64,000 nucleotides of DNA from an uncultured Oscillospiraceae bacterium (GCA_934513685.1 CAKSWY010000005.1:37449-101448), one strand, 5' to 3'. Numbered from the stretch's first letter, positions 43,645 to 54,574 are shown. The notes: generated by a model from the sequence alone, not told the origin. Numbers and translations: made by a program.

Positions 43645-43786
43645 GATGCCACCTCATCAGTCGGCTGACGCCGCCAGCTTCCCCTCGAGGGGGAGCCAAT
43701 GACCGCGGCAGAAAGCGGCAACGGCGCAAAAAGCCTTTCCCTTGAGGGGAAGGTGCCGAACGAAGTGAGGCGGATGAGGTGGCATC
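43645..43786. repeat. MITE-like dispersed repeat, copy C
   Basis: A 142-bp element bounded by a perfect 14-bp inverted repeat: GATGCCACCTCATC (43645-43658) and GATGAGGTGGCATC (43773-43786). Inside are the palindromes CTTCCCCTCGAGGGGGAG and CCTTTCCCTTGAGGGGAAGG and the block GGTGCCGAACGAAGTGAG shared with copy B1. It contains no coding region. Confidence 0.8.
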
Positions 43787-43860
43787 TTGTGTCCGCAGCT
43801 GGATATGGAGGCGGCTCTGCACGCCCTCTCTCACAAATCGTGACAAAAAACAACAGAAAT

Positions 43861-43890
43861 GCCCCCGGCGGGAATCACCTCGCCGGGGGC
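43861..43890 (-). terminator. terminator after cysE
   Basis: GCCCCCGGCG (43861-43870) pairs with CGCCGGGGGC (43881-43890). On the minus strand it is followed by ATTTCTGTTGTTTTTT. Confidence 0.75.
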
Positions 43891-43949
43891 ATATTTACAA
43901 CAGATTGGTTGTACCTGGATGAAAATGATTGTACCGTACAGCAAACAGC

Positions 43950-44606
43950 TTACGGCGCGTTCTTTTTCGGCACGGGCGGCAGATCCTGATCGGCCACTTC
44001 CAGACGGCCGATGCGGCTTTCCAGCTCGGCCAGCTTGGTGGGCAGCACGTTGGGCACGTCCTGCTGGTTCAGGTCGTCGGCCGGGTTCACCTTTTCGCCG
44101 TTGATGCGCACCACGTTGGCGGGCACGCCGGCGGCGGTGCAGTTGGCGGGCAGGTTCTGCAGCACCACGCTGCCCGCGGCAATGCGGCTGTTGTCGCCAA
44201 TGTACACCGGGCCGAGAATCTTCGCACCGGCGCCGATCAGCACGTTGTTGCCGATGGTGGGGTGACGTTTGCCGGTGTCTTTGCCGGTGCCGCCCAGGGT
44301 CACCTGGTGGTAAATCGTGCAGTTGTCGCCGATCTCGGCGGTTTCGCCGAACACGATGCCCATGCCGTGGTCAATGAACAGGCAGCGCCCGATTTTGGCG
44401 CCGGGGTGAATTTCAATGCCGGTAAAGCCGCGGCCCCACTGGCTGACCATGCGGGCCAGGAAAAAACGCTTATGACAGTACAGCCAATGCGCCGCCCGAT
44501 GAAAGAGCAGCACATGAAACCCCGGATAGAGCAGGACGACCTCCACCAGACTTTTGGCGGCAGGGTCCAGCCGCTGGATGTTGCGTGCGTCTTCAAGCAA
44601 ACCCAT
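43950..44606 (-). CDS. cysE: serine O-acetyltransferase
   Basis: Makes O-acetylserine from serine and acetyl-CoA, the committed step to cysteine. A 218-aa left-handed beta-helix enzyme: PGFHVLLFHRAAHWLY, GIEIHPGAKIGRCLFIDHGMGIVFGE, and hexapeptide repeats through GRIAAGS-like turns (DNSRIAAGSVVLQNLP, AAGVPANVV). It is the short Gram-positive (EpsC-like) form without the long N-terminal helical domain. Start set by AAGGAG 8 bases before MGLLEDAR. It is monocistronic, divergent from the pyr operon. No sulfhydrylase gene is adjacent. Confidence 0.95.
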   Translation of the reverse strand: MGLLEDARNIQRLDPAAKSLVEVVLLYPGFHVLLFHRAAHWLYCHKRFFLARMVSQWGRGFTGIEIHPGAKIGRCLFIDHGMGIVFGETAEIGDNCTIYHQVTLGGTGKDTGKRHPTIGNNVLIGAGAKILGPVYIGDNSRIAAGSVVLQNLPANCTAAGVPANVVRINGEKVNPADDLNQQDVPNVLPTKLAELESRIGRLEVADQDLPPVPKKNAP

Positions 44607-44678
44607 GGTTGTCTCCTTTTGATTCCCGAGCACTGCTGCCGAACGGTTTGGCAGAGTGCACAATTTGCGAACGGGAAT

Positions 44679-44708
44679 ATTGTACCATAATTCTAAGGAC
44701 AGGGACAA
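44679..44708 (-). promoter_or_regulatory. promoter of cysE
   Basis: Minus strand TTGTCC (44703-44708), an 18-bp spacer and TACAAT (44679-44684) with TGG just upstream (extended -10). Confidence 0.7.
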
Positions 44709-44731
44709 GCTTTTTCTGTGAATGGTACCAA

Positions 44732-44761
44732 TTGACACGCCGCGCCGGAATATGGTAGAAT
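44732..44761 (+). promoter_or_regulatory. promoter of the pyr-car operon
   Basis: Perfect TTGACA (44732-44737), an 18-bp spacer and TAGAAT (44756-44761) with TGG before it (extended -10). Back-to-back with the cysE promoter. Confidence 0.85.
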
Positions 44762-44807
44762 CTAAAGAAATCAATCGGAAGTTTGTGCTTTAGGAGGGCC
44801 GGGGCGG

Positions 44808-44903
44808 ATGCCTGAACAGATGAGCTTTGCACATAAGAATATGCAGCTGTTCAGCCGCTTCGGTCAGTGCTCCGGGGCTGTGGCTTTCATTTTTTGTTTT
44901 TGA
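44808..44903 (+). CDS. putative pyr leader peptide (31 aa)
   Basis: A short reading frame starting ATG CCT GAA CAG, with AGGAGG (44792-44797) 10 bases upstream. It ends in the U-rich codons TTC ATT TTT TGT TTT and stops with TGA at 44901-44903. The stop abuts the first base of the terminator stem, so a ribosome finishing this peptide would cover the hairpin. This geometry matches leader-peptide attenuators such as enterobacterial pyrBI. The peptide sequence itself resembles nothing I recognise. Confidence 0.65.
   Translation: MPEQMSFAHKNMQLFSRFGQCSGAVAFIFCF
44852..44880 (+). promoter_or_regulatory. possible pause hairpin in the pyr leader
   Basis: CAGCC (44852-44856) can pair with GGCTG (44876-44880) just before the T-rich tract 44881-44901 (GGCTTTCATTTTTTGTTTTT). 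A hairpin ahead of a U-rich tract is where polymerase would pause when UTP is scarce. Confidence 0.45.
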
Positions 44904-44932
44904 CTTTTCCTTTCGGGGAAAAGTTTTTTTTT
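44903..44932 (+). terminator. leader terminator (attenuator) of the pyr-car operon
   Basis: ACTTTTCC (44903-44910), loop TTTCGG, GGAAAAGT (44917-44924), then nine T's in all. It sits 44 bases upstream of the pyrC ATG, inside the transcription unit, so it must be conditional. Confidence 0.8.
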
Positions 44933-44975
44933 GCCCTGTTGCACAGGAGCGCTGTGGACCAAGGAGGTACGTGCC

Positions 44976-46160
44976 ATGCTGATCAAACATGCCCGCGATG
45001 TGGAGGGCAAGCCCATTGAACTGCTTGTGAAAGACGGGGTCATTGCCGCCGTTGGGTTGGACTTTTCGCCGGAAGAGGGCGAGCAGGTGCTGGACGCTGA
45101 GGGGCGCACCCTGCTGCCGTCCTTCATTGACACCCACTGCCACTGGCGCACCCCCGGCTTTGAGTACAAAGAGGACATTGCCACCGGCAGCGCGGCGGCT
45201 GCGGCGGGCGGCTATACCTTTGTAAATCTGATGCCCAACACCAAGCCGGTGTGCTCCTCCCCCGAGATCGTGTTTCAGGTGGAGCAGGAGGCCAGGCGCA
45301 TCGGCCTGTGCGATGCCAACCAGACCGTGTCCATCACCAAGGACTTTGACGGCCACACACTGGACCACCTGAAAACCCTGCCGGACACCATCCGCTTCAT
45401 CACCGAGGACGGCCACGGCGTGCAGTCCAACGAGGTAATGGCCAAGGCCTTTGCCATCTGCGCCAAAAAGGGCATTACCATCATGTCCCACGCCGAGGAT
45501 ATGGACATCTCCCCCTGGGATTACCGCCTGGCCGAGAACATCGAGACCATCCGCAACCTGCACCTGTGCGAATACTACGGCACCCGGCTGCATCTGTGCC
45601 ATGTCTCCACCAAAGAGGCCATTGCGGCCATTCAGGCCAGCAAGTGGAAGGGCGTGCCCGTCACCTGCGAGGTGACCCCCCACCACATCTGGTTCAGCCA
45701 GGATGAGTGCAATTACCGGGTGAACCCGCCCATCCGTCAGAGCGAGGATGTGCAGGCGCTGGTGCAGGCCATCCAGATGGGCATGGTGGACACCATCGGC
45801 ACCGACCATGCGCCCCACTCCGCCGAGGATAAGGAAAAGGGCGCGGCCGGCATGGTGGGTCTGGAAACGGCCTTCGGCGTGTGCTACACCAAGCTGTGCC
45901 GCCAGTGCGGCCTGCCCCTGGCCAACTTGAGTGAGCTGATGAGCCGCAACCCCGCCGCCATTCTGGGTCTGAGCACCAAGGGCCGCATTGCCCCGGGTAT
46001 GGACGCCGACCTGGTTCTGGTGGATCTGGACACTCCCTGGGAGGTAAAGGCGGAGAACCTGCACAGCAAGAGCCGCAACACCCCCTTTGAGGGCACCCGC
46101 CTGTACGGCCGGGTGTGCACCACCATCAAGGGCGGCAGGATCACCTATCAGGCGCAGTAA
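44976..46160 (+). CDS. pyrC: dihydroorotase
   Basis: Closes carbamoyl aspartate to dihydroorotate (third step of UMP synthesis); zinc amidohydrolase fold. In 394 aa: DTHCHWRTPGFEYKEDI (metal-binding HxH and substrate Arg), MSHAEDMDIS, HLCHVSTKEA (metal His) and GTDHAPHS with catalytic Asp. It fits the bacterial type I/II intermediate length. Start set by AAGGAGG 7 bases upstream. First structural gene after the attenuator. Confidence 0.95.
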   Translation: MLIKHARDVEGKPIELLVKDGVIAAVGLDFSPEEGEQVLDAEGRTLLPSFIDTHCHWRTPGFEYKEDIATGSAAAAAGGYTFVNLMPNTKPVCSSPEIVFQVEQEARRIGLCDANQTVSITKDFDGHTLDHLKTLPDTIRFITEDGHGVQSNEVMAKAFAICAKKGITIMSHAEDMDISPWDYRLAENIETIRNLHLCEYYGTRLHLCHVSTKEAIAAIQASKWKGVPVTCEVTPHHIWFSQDECNYRVNPPIRQSEDVQALVQAIQMGMVDTIGTDHAPHSAEDKEKGAAGMVGLETAFGVCYTKLCRQCGLPLANLSELMSRNPAAILGLSTKGRIAPGMDADLVLVDLDTPWEVKAENLHSKSRNTPFEGTRLYGRVCTTIKGGRITYQAQ

Positions 46161-46215
46161 CCAAACGCAGCGACAAAATACATTCGTTTCATTATTATAA
46201 AAGGAGAATTGCACG

Positions 46216-47082
46216 ATGACCAATATGGACAAGCTGTACGAAGCGGTGGAAGCCCGCGGCCCTGTGTGCGTGGGCCTGGACACCGATTTTTCCTATCTGC
46301 CGGAGGAGTTTGTGCGCCCGGAGCTGACCGCCGGTGAGAACATCCTGCGCTTCAATCAGGCCATCATCGAGGCGACCAAGGCCGTCAGCGGCTGCTACAA
46401 GGTGCAGGTGGCCTACTATGAGAGCCTGGGCCTGGACGGTATGCGTGCCTACGCTGAAACCCTGAAGGCTGTGCGCGCCGCGGGCGTGCCCGTTATTGCG
46501 GACATCAAGCGGGGCGACATTGCAAAAACTGCCGAAATGTACGCCAAGGGCCACTTTGAGGGGGACTTCGAGGCCGACTTTGTGACCCTGGCCCCCTACA
46601 TGGGCATGGATTCCATCGCCCCCTATCTGCCCTATGTGCAGGAGAAGGGCAAAGGCCTGTTCGTGCTGTGCCGCACCTCCAACCCCGGCGCGAAGGACTT
46701 TGAGTACGAAAAGCTGGCGGACGGCCGCCATGTGTACGACCTGGTGGGCGACAAGATGAACGCCCTGGGCAAGGAATGCATGGGCGAGCACGGCTATTCC
46801 AGCATCGGCCTGGTCATCGGCGGCACCCACATTGAGGAGGCCACCGAGATCCGCGCCAAATACGGCGACAGCTTCTTCCTCATTCCCGGCTACGGCGCCC
46901 AGGGCGGCAAGGCCGAGGACATTGCCCAGTACCTGACCCGCGGCAACGGCGGCGTGGTGAACTCCAGCCGCGGCGTGCTGCTGGCCCGCAAAAAGCAGCC
47001 CGGCGTTGCCTTTGACGAGGCCGCCTACAACGAATGCGTGAACATGAAGGAGGCCATTGCCCATGCCTGCCAGATGCTTTGA
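46216..47082 (+). CDS. pyrF: orotidine-5'-phosphate decarboxylase (subfamily 2)
   Basis: Last step of UMP synthesis. A 288-aa TIM-barrel enzyme of the longer subfamily: GLDTDFSYLPEEF, the catalytic ADIKRGDIAKTAEMYA (Lys-Asp charge relay), PYMGMDSIAPYL, and the phosphate-binding LIPGYGAQGG. The 3' end overlaps pyrK by 20 bases. SD AAAGGAG 9 bases upstream. Confidence 0.96.
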   Translation: MTNMDKLYEAVEARGPVCVGLDTDFSYLPEEFVRPELTAGENILRFNQAIIEATKAVSGCYKVQVAYYESLGLDGMRAYAETLKAVRAAGVPVIADIKRGDIAKTAEMYAKGHFEGDFEADFVTLAPYMGMDSIAPYLPYVQEKGKGLFVLCRTSNPGAKDFEYEKLADGRHVYDLVGDKMNALGKECMGEHGYSSIGLVIGGTHIEEATEIRAKYGDSFFLIPGYGAQGGKAEDIAQYLTRGNGGVVNSSRGVLLARKKQPGVAFDEAAYNECVNMKEAIAHACQML

Positions 47083-47869
47083 TGCTCAGGTGTTCAGCCG
47101 CACCCAGGTGGCCCCGGCCATCCATCGGCTGACCGTTCGCTGGCCCGAGACCGTGCCCATGCCCCATGCGGGCCAGTTTTGCATGCTGCGGGCCTGGGGG
47201 CGGGACGAAGCCCCGCTGCTCAGCCGCCCCATCAGCGTACACGAGGCCTATCCCATTTCGGGCGACGAGCCCATCTGCGAAAACGGGCAGCCCCTGCAGC
47301 TGGTTACCTTCCTGTTTGAGGTGAAGGGCCGGGGCACCGACTGTCTGGCCAAGCTGGAGGCGGGCGACACCCTGCAGATCACCGGCCCCGCCGGCAACGG
47401 GTTTGACTTCTCCGGCCTGGCTGAGGGCACCCGGGTGGCCCTGGTGGGCGGCGGCATCGGCACCGCGCCCCTGTATCAGGCCGCGCGGGAGCTGGCCGCC
47501 ATGGGCATCCGGGCGGACGTATACTACGGCTTCCGGGATGAACCCTATGAGATGGAGCCTTACCGCCACACCGCCGGTGTGGTGCGGGTGGCAACGGACA
47601 GCGGCCGGGTAGGCTTCCACGGCTTTGTGACCCAGATGCTCAAGCCCGAGCAGTATGACCTGGTGGTGTGCTGCGGCCCCGAGGTGATGATGCGCCGGGT
47701 GGCCGCCATGTGCGCCCAGCAGAACACCCGCTGCCTGGTAAGCCTGGAAAAGAAGATGGCCTGCGGCATCGGCGCGTGCCTGGGCTGCACCTGCAAGACG
47801 GCGTCCGGCGAGGGCAAGAGCGTGTGCAAGCACGGCCCGGTGTTTGACGCAAAGGAGGTGTTTGAATGA
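47063..47869 (+). CDS. pyrK: dihydroorotate dehydrogenase B, electron-transfer subunit
   Basis: The FAD/[2Fe-2S] partner of PyrD that passes electrons from dihydroorotate to NAD+. In 268 aa: a flavin-binding FNR-like half (GQFCMLRAW, LLSRPISVHEA), the NAD half (ALVGGGIGTAPLYQAA) and the C-terminal cluster motif ACGIGACLGCTC with a later Cys in SVCKHGPVF. Start at ATG 47063 with AAGGAGG upstream, overlapping pyrF by 20 bases; its stop overlaps pyrD by 4. Confidence 0.96.
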   Translation: MPARCFDAQVFSRTQVAPAIHRLTVRWPETVPMPHAGQFCMLRAWGRDEAPLLSRPISVHEAYPISGDEPICENGQPLQLVTFLFEVKGRGTDCLAKLEAGDTLQITGPAGNGFDFSGLAEGTRVALVGGGIGTAPLYQAARELAAMGIRADVYYGFRDEPYEMEPYRHTAGVVRVATDSGRVGFHGFVTQMLKPEQYDLVVCCGPEVMMRRVAAMCAQQNTRCLVSLEKKMACGIGACLGCTCKTASGEGKSVCKHGPVFDAKEVFE

Positions 47870-48792
47870 GCAACCTGCATGTTTCTCTGCTGGGAAAAAC
47901 CCTGCCCGGCCCCGTGATCGCGGCCTCCGGTACCTTCGGCTACGGCGTGGAATACGGCGAGATCGTGGACCTGGGTGTGCTGGGCGGCGTGTGCAGCAAG
48001 GGCCTGACCCTGAACCCCAAGTACGGCAACGAGGGCGAGCGCCTGCTGGAGACCCCCTCCGGCCTCATCAACTCCATCGGCCTGCAGAACCCCGGCGTGC
48101 GGCATTTTATTGACAACGAGCTGCCCGCCATGCGCCAAGCCCTGGCGGGCACCGGCACGGCCATTCTGGCCAACCTGGGCGGCGGCTGCATTGAGGACTA
48201 CGAAGAGGGCTGCGAGCTGCTGTGCCAGGCCGGGGTGGACTTTGTGGAGCTGAACATCAGCTGCCCCAACGTGAAGCACGGCGGCATTGCCTACGGCGTA
48301 AAGCCCGAGTCGGCCAAAGAGGTGGTCAGCCGGGTGCGTCGGGTGTGCAGCCGCCCCCTGATCGTAAAGATGAGCCCCCAGGCCGAGGACATCGGCCGCA
48401 TGGCGGTTGCCTGCGTGGAGGCCGGGGCCGATGCCCTGAGCCTGGTGAACACCTTCCAGGCCTGCGCCATTGATCTGGAGAAGCGCCGCCCGGTGTTCAA
48501 CAACATCTTTGCGGGCCTGTCCGGCCCGGCGGTGCGGCCCATTGCCCTGCGCATGGTGTGGCAGGCCGTGGGTGCGGTGGACGGCGCGGTGCCGGTCATC
48601 GGCCTGGGCGGCATTGCCAGCGGCGAGGACGCCCTGCAGTTCATTATGGCGGGCGCGGCGGCCGTGCAGGTGGGAACCGCAAACTTTGCGGACCCGCACG
48701 CCTGCCAGCGCATCACCCGGGAGATCGACCAGTGGATGGACGCCCACGGCGTGAACAGCCTGGATGAGATCCGGGGCTGCGCCCGCGGCTAA
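47866..48792 (+). CDS. pyrD: dihydroorotate dehydrogenase B, catalytic subunit (class 1B)
   Basis: Oxidises dihydroorotate to orotate in the cytosol as a PyrD2K2 complex. A 308-aa FMN TIM barrel: GPVIAASGTFGYG, LINSIGLQNPG, the active-site loop ELNISCPNVKHGG, with catalytic Cys marking class 1B, and GLGGIASGEDAL binding FMN phosphate. Coupled to pyrK by an ATGA overlap. Confidence 0.97.
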   Translation: MSNLHVSLLGKTLPGPVIAASGTFGYGVEYGEIVDLGVLGGVCSKGLTLNPKYGNEGERLLETPSGLINSIGLQNPGVRHFIDNELPAMRQALAGTGTAILANLGGGCIEDYEEGCELLCQAGVDFVELNISCPNVKHGGIAYGVKPESAKEVVSRVRRVCSRPLIVKMSPQAEDIGRMAVACVEAGADALSLVNTFQACAIDLEKRRPVFNNIFAGLSGPAVRPIALRMVWQAVGAVDGAVPVIGLGGIASGEDALQFIMAGAAAVQVGTANFADPHACQRITREIDQWMDAHGVNSLDEIRGCARG

Positions 48793-48840
48793 AGGCCGGC
48801 AAAAAAGCGGCCTTTGCCGCTGCGAAAATCATGCACATTG

Positions 48841-48860
48841 CATAAAATGCGGATTTTATG
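48841..48860. promoter_or_regulatory. palindrome in the pyrD-pyrE gap
   Basis: CATAAAAT-GCGG-ATTTTATG is a perfect 8-bp inverted repeat with a 4-base centre, 20 bp upstream of an apparent promoter. It could be an operator or RNA hairpin. Confidence 0.5.
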
Positions 48861-48880
48861 AGGATATATGCAAGAAAACC

Positions 48881-48908
48881 TTGAAAAACCTGCATTTTGC
48901 GATAAAAT
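48881..48908 (+). promoter_or_regulatory. internal promoter of pyrE-carA-carB
   Basis: TTGAAA (48881-48886), a 16-bp spacer and TAAAAT (48903-48908) in the 178-bp AT-rich pyrD-pyrE gap. Confidence 0.55.
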
Positions 48909-48970
48909 ATACACTGACGAACAGCCCGGAGGGAACCCTGCCCGCCGGGGACGGATAGAAGGAGCAGATC

Positions 48971-49576
48971 ATGAGTAACGTGAACGCCATTGAAGTTTTG
49001 AAGGATTGCCAGGCCTTCCTGGAGGGCCATTTTCTGCTGAGCAGCGGCCGCCATTCCAGCGCCTACTGCCAGATGGCTTACCTGCAGCAGTACCCCGACA
49101 AGTGCGCCCAGGTGATGAGCCTGGTGGCGGAGCAGCTGAAGGAAATGGACATTGACGTGATCGTCGGCCCGGCCATGGGCGGCATTGTGTATGCGTATGA
49201 GCTGGGCCGCCAGCTGGGCAAGCGGGCCATCTTTACCGAGCGCGTGGACAATGTGATGACCCTGAAGCGCTTCTCCATCCGTCCGGGCGAGAAGTGCATC
49301 ATCGCCGAGGACGTGGTGACCACCGGTGTTTCCAGCCTGGAGACCAAGCGGGTCATCGAAGAGGCCGGCGGCGTGTGCCTGGGCATCACCTGCGTGGTGG
49401 ACCGCACCAAGCCTGAGGCCCCCTCGCCCATTCCCATTCTGGCCAGCGCTGTGAAGCTGGACCTGCCCAACTATCTGCCGGAAGAATGCCCCATCTGCGC
49501 CGAGGGCAAGCTGCCTTTGGTTCACCTGGGCAGCCGCAAGATGAAGGAAAAGGCTGTGCAGAGCATCAACGGCTGA
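48971..49576 (+). CDS. pyrE: orotate phosphoribosyltransferase
   Basis: Joins orotate and PRPP to give OMP. A 201-aa type I PRTase: LLSSGRHSSAYCQM, VGPAMGGIVYAYELG, and the PRPP loop CIIAEDVVTTGVSSLET. SD AGGAGC 8 bases before the ATG. It has its own putative promoter, and carA follows after 32 bp. Confidence 0.95.
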   Translation: MSNVNAIEVLKDCQAFLEGHFLLSSGRHSSAYCQMAYLQQYPDKCAQVMSLVAEQLKEMDIDVIVGPAMGGIVYAYELGRQLGKRAIFTERVDNVMTLKRFSIRPGEKCIIAEDVVTTGVSSLETKRVIEEAGGVCLGITCVVDRTKPEAPSPIPILASAVKLDLPNYLPEECPICAEGKLPLVHLGSRKMKEKAVQSING

Positions 49577-49608
49577 ACCCCAACAGCCGGCGAAAGCGAG
49601 GTAACGAA

Positions 49609-50709
49609 ATGAACGCATATTTGTATTTGGCCAACGGCATGGTGCTGACGGGCCAGAGCGTGGGCGCCGCCGGTACCACCATCGGCGAGGTGGTGTTTAC
49701 CACCGGCATGGTGGGCTTTCAGGAGACCCTGACTGACCCCAGCTACTACGGCCAGATCATCACCCAGACCTACCCCCTCATCGGCAACTACGGCATGAAC
49801 AGCCAGGATTACGAGAGCGACCGGGTGTGGTGCCGCGGCTACATCGTGCGGGAGGCCTGTGCCCATCCCAGCAACTGGCGCTGTGAGACCACCCTGGACC
49901 AGTTCCTGAAGGATCAGAACGTGATCGGCATTCAGGGCGTGGACACCCGCTTTTTGACCCGCACCATCCGGGAAAGCGGCGTGATGAACGGCGCGATCTC
50001 CACCGAGATCCAGCCGGAGGACAAGGCCGCCGTGGCCGAACTGATGGAAGAGATCAAGGCCTACACGATCGTGGACGCGGTCAAGACCACCACCTGCAAG
50101 GAGCCCCGGGTGTACAACCCCGAGGGCGACATCCATGTGGCCCTGCTGGACCTGGGCTGCAAGGAGAACATTGTGCGCTGCCTGGTCAAGCGCGGCTGCA
50201 AGGTGACGGTGGTGCCCAGCTTTACCACCGCTGAGCAGCTGGCAGAGCTGAACCCGGACGGCCTGATGCTGTCCAACGGCCCCGGCGACCCGGAGGAGAA
50301 CGTGGAGGTCATTGCCGAGCTGAAGAAGATGCTGGGCACCGGCATTCCCGCCTTCGGCATCTGCATGGGCCATCAGGTCACCGCCCTGGCGGCGGGCGCT
50401 TCCACCGTGAAGATGAAGTACGGCCACCGCGGCGCCAACCAGCCTGTGACCGACTTTGCCACCGGCCGCACCTTCATCACCAGCCAGAACCACGGCTACG
50501 CGGTGAAGGGCGACACCCTGCCCGCCGAGATGGGCAAGGTGAGTGCCGTCAACGCCAACGACCACACCTGCGAGGGCGTGGATTACACGGCCTGGAACTG
50601 CTTCACCGTGCAGTTCCATCCGGAAGCCAACGGCGGCCCCAAGGACACCGAGTTCCTGTTCGACCGCTTCATCGACCGCATCAAGGCGGCCAAGAAAGGG
50701 GAGTGCTGA
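49609..50709 (+). CDS. carA: carbamoyl-phosphate synthase, glutamine-hydrolysing small subunit
   Basis: Delivers ammonia from glutamine to CarB. In 366 aa: an N-terminal CarA domain (GEVVFTTGMVGFQETLTDPSY) and a class I amidotransferase with nucleophile Cys in FGICMGHQ and the His/Glu pair in QFHPEANGGP. Start set at MNAYLYLANG. It ends 3 bases before carB. Serves both pyrimidine and arginine synthesis; here pyrimidine context dominates. Confidence 0.97.
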   Translation: MNAYLYLANGMVLTGQSVGAAGTTIGEVVFTTGMVGFQETLTDPSYYGQIITQTYPLIGNYGMNSQDYESDRVWCRGYIVREACAHPSNWRCETTLDQFLKDQNVIGIQGVDTRFLTRTIRESGVMNGAISTEIQPEDKAAVAELMEEIKAYTIVDAVKTTTCKEPRVYNPEGDIHVALLDLGCKENIVRCLVKRGCKVTVVPSFTTAEQLAELNPDGLMLSNGPGDPEENVEVIAELKKMLGTGIPAFGICMGHQVTALAAGASTVKMKYGHRGANQPVTDFATGRTFITSQNHGYAVKGDTLPAEMGKVSAVNANDHTCEGVDYTAWNCFTVQFHPEANGGPKDTEFLFDRFIDRIKAAKKGEC

Positions 50710-50712
50710 GCC

Positions 50713-53919
<3,207 letters not shown>

Positions 53920-53948
53920 GCAGCGGTCTGGCGGTAGGAGTGCCCAAA

Positions 53949-54014
53949 ATGTGCATATCAATGATAAAAGTTGATGTGCAAAACCTGCCGTTTTGTGTGC
54001 AAGCCCTTGTGTAA
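53949..54014 (+). CDS. possible 21-aa small ORF after carB
   Basis: ATG at 53949 with AGGAG (53936-53940) 8 bases upstream; the encoded peptide begins MCISMIKVD and ends at TAA 54012. It overlaps the -35 of the HU promoter and an RNA hairpin (TGCATATCAA with TTGATGTGCA). It could be chance. Confidence 0.25.
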   Translation: MCISMIKVDVQNLPFCVQALV

Positions 54015-54034
54015 ACACAAAAAGATGGTAACAT
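54007..54034 (+). promoter_or_regulatory. promoter of the HU gene
   Basis: TTGTGT (54007-54012), a 16-bp spacer and TAACAT (54029-54034) with TGG before it. The long leader carries two strong hairpins (CCGCCGAG/CTCGGCGG near 54048-54068; GTGCCCGGCCTCC/GGAGGCCGGGCAC at 54088-54120). Confidence 0.55.
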
Positions 54035-54200
54035 ATTGACGGACAACCGCCGAGAATGATGCTCGGCGGCAGATAACGACAGTGTTTGTGCCCGGCCTCC
54101 GCTCGGCGGAGGCCGGGCACACCGCCCAGAGGGACCCGGCTGGCGTTGTTGGCGGCAGCCGGAAGGGCGGGAAGGTTTTTTGGGTGAAAGGAAGTTCTCA

Positions 54201-54476
54201 ATGACGAGATCGCAGTTGATTGCCTACGTGGCAGCCGCCACTGGCATGACGGAAGCAGTTGTGGAAAATGTAATGGACAGCGTGTTCGACACCATCGTAG
54301 AAAAGTTGCAGCAGGGTGAAAAGGTCACCATCGCGGGCTTTGGCCGCTTCGAGATGCGCGAGCGCAAGACCAAGTCCTTCACCAACCCCAAAACCAAGGT
54401 GGCCAGCCAGCTGGCCCCCACCACCATTCCTGGCTTTAAGGCCAGCGGGCGGCTGAAAGAGCGCCTGAGCAAGTAA
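54201..54476 (+). CDS. HU-family DNA-binding protein
   Basis: A 91-aa histone-like protein that bends and compacts DNA. Helical N-terminus (TRSQLIAYVAAATGMTEAVVENVMDS), the VTIAGFGRFEMRERK core, an arm KTKSFTNPKTK that differs from the classical GRNPxTG, and the closing FKASGRLKERL. Start at 54201 with AAAGGAAG upstream. The altered DNA-intercalating arm (NPKT) is typical of some clostridial HUs. Confidence 0.93.
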   Translation: MTRSQLIAYVAAATGMTEAVVENVMDSVFDTIVEKLQQGEKVTIAGFGRFEMRERKTKSFTNPKTKVASQLAPTTIPGFKASGRLKERLSK

Positions 54477-54488
54477 ACGATTCGTTTT

Positions 54489-54539
54489 CGGCGTTCCGGG
54501 TTCTCCATTATTTCAAGGAGACCGGAACGCCGGTTTTTG
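54489..54539 (+). terminator. terminator after the HU gene
   Basis: CGGCGTTCCGG (54489-54499) pairs with CCGGAACGCCG (54522-54532), with a further TCTCC/GGAGA inner stem, then GTTTTTG. Confidence 0.92.
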
Positions 54540-54565
54540 TTTGGGTGGCGCGGCGCAGGCCGGCA

Positions 54566-54574
54566 TGGTATAAT
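54566..54574 (+). promoter_or_regulatory. extended -10 promoter of the DEAD-box helicase gene
   Basis: TGGTATAAT, about 170 bases before the ATG. The GC-rich leader has no motif I recognise; cold-shock-like control of the leader is possible. Confidence 0.65.

Noticed and set aside
43542..43989. Several short open frames in the gap before cysE.
   Set aside because: They fall inside the dispersed palindromic repeat; none has an SD or plausible protein composition.
44785..44940. PyrR-type antiterminator in the pyr leader.
   Set aside because: I could not find the conserved PyrR-binding loop (AGAGG-type) or a long antiterminator pairing; the leader-peptide geometry fits better.
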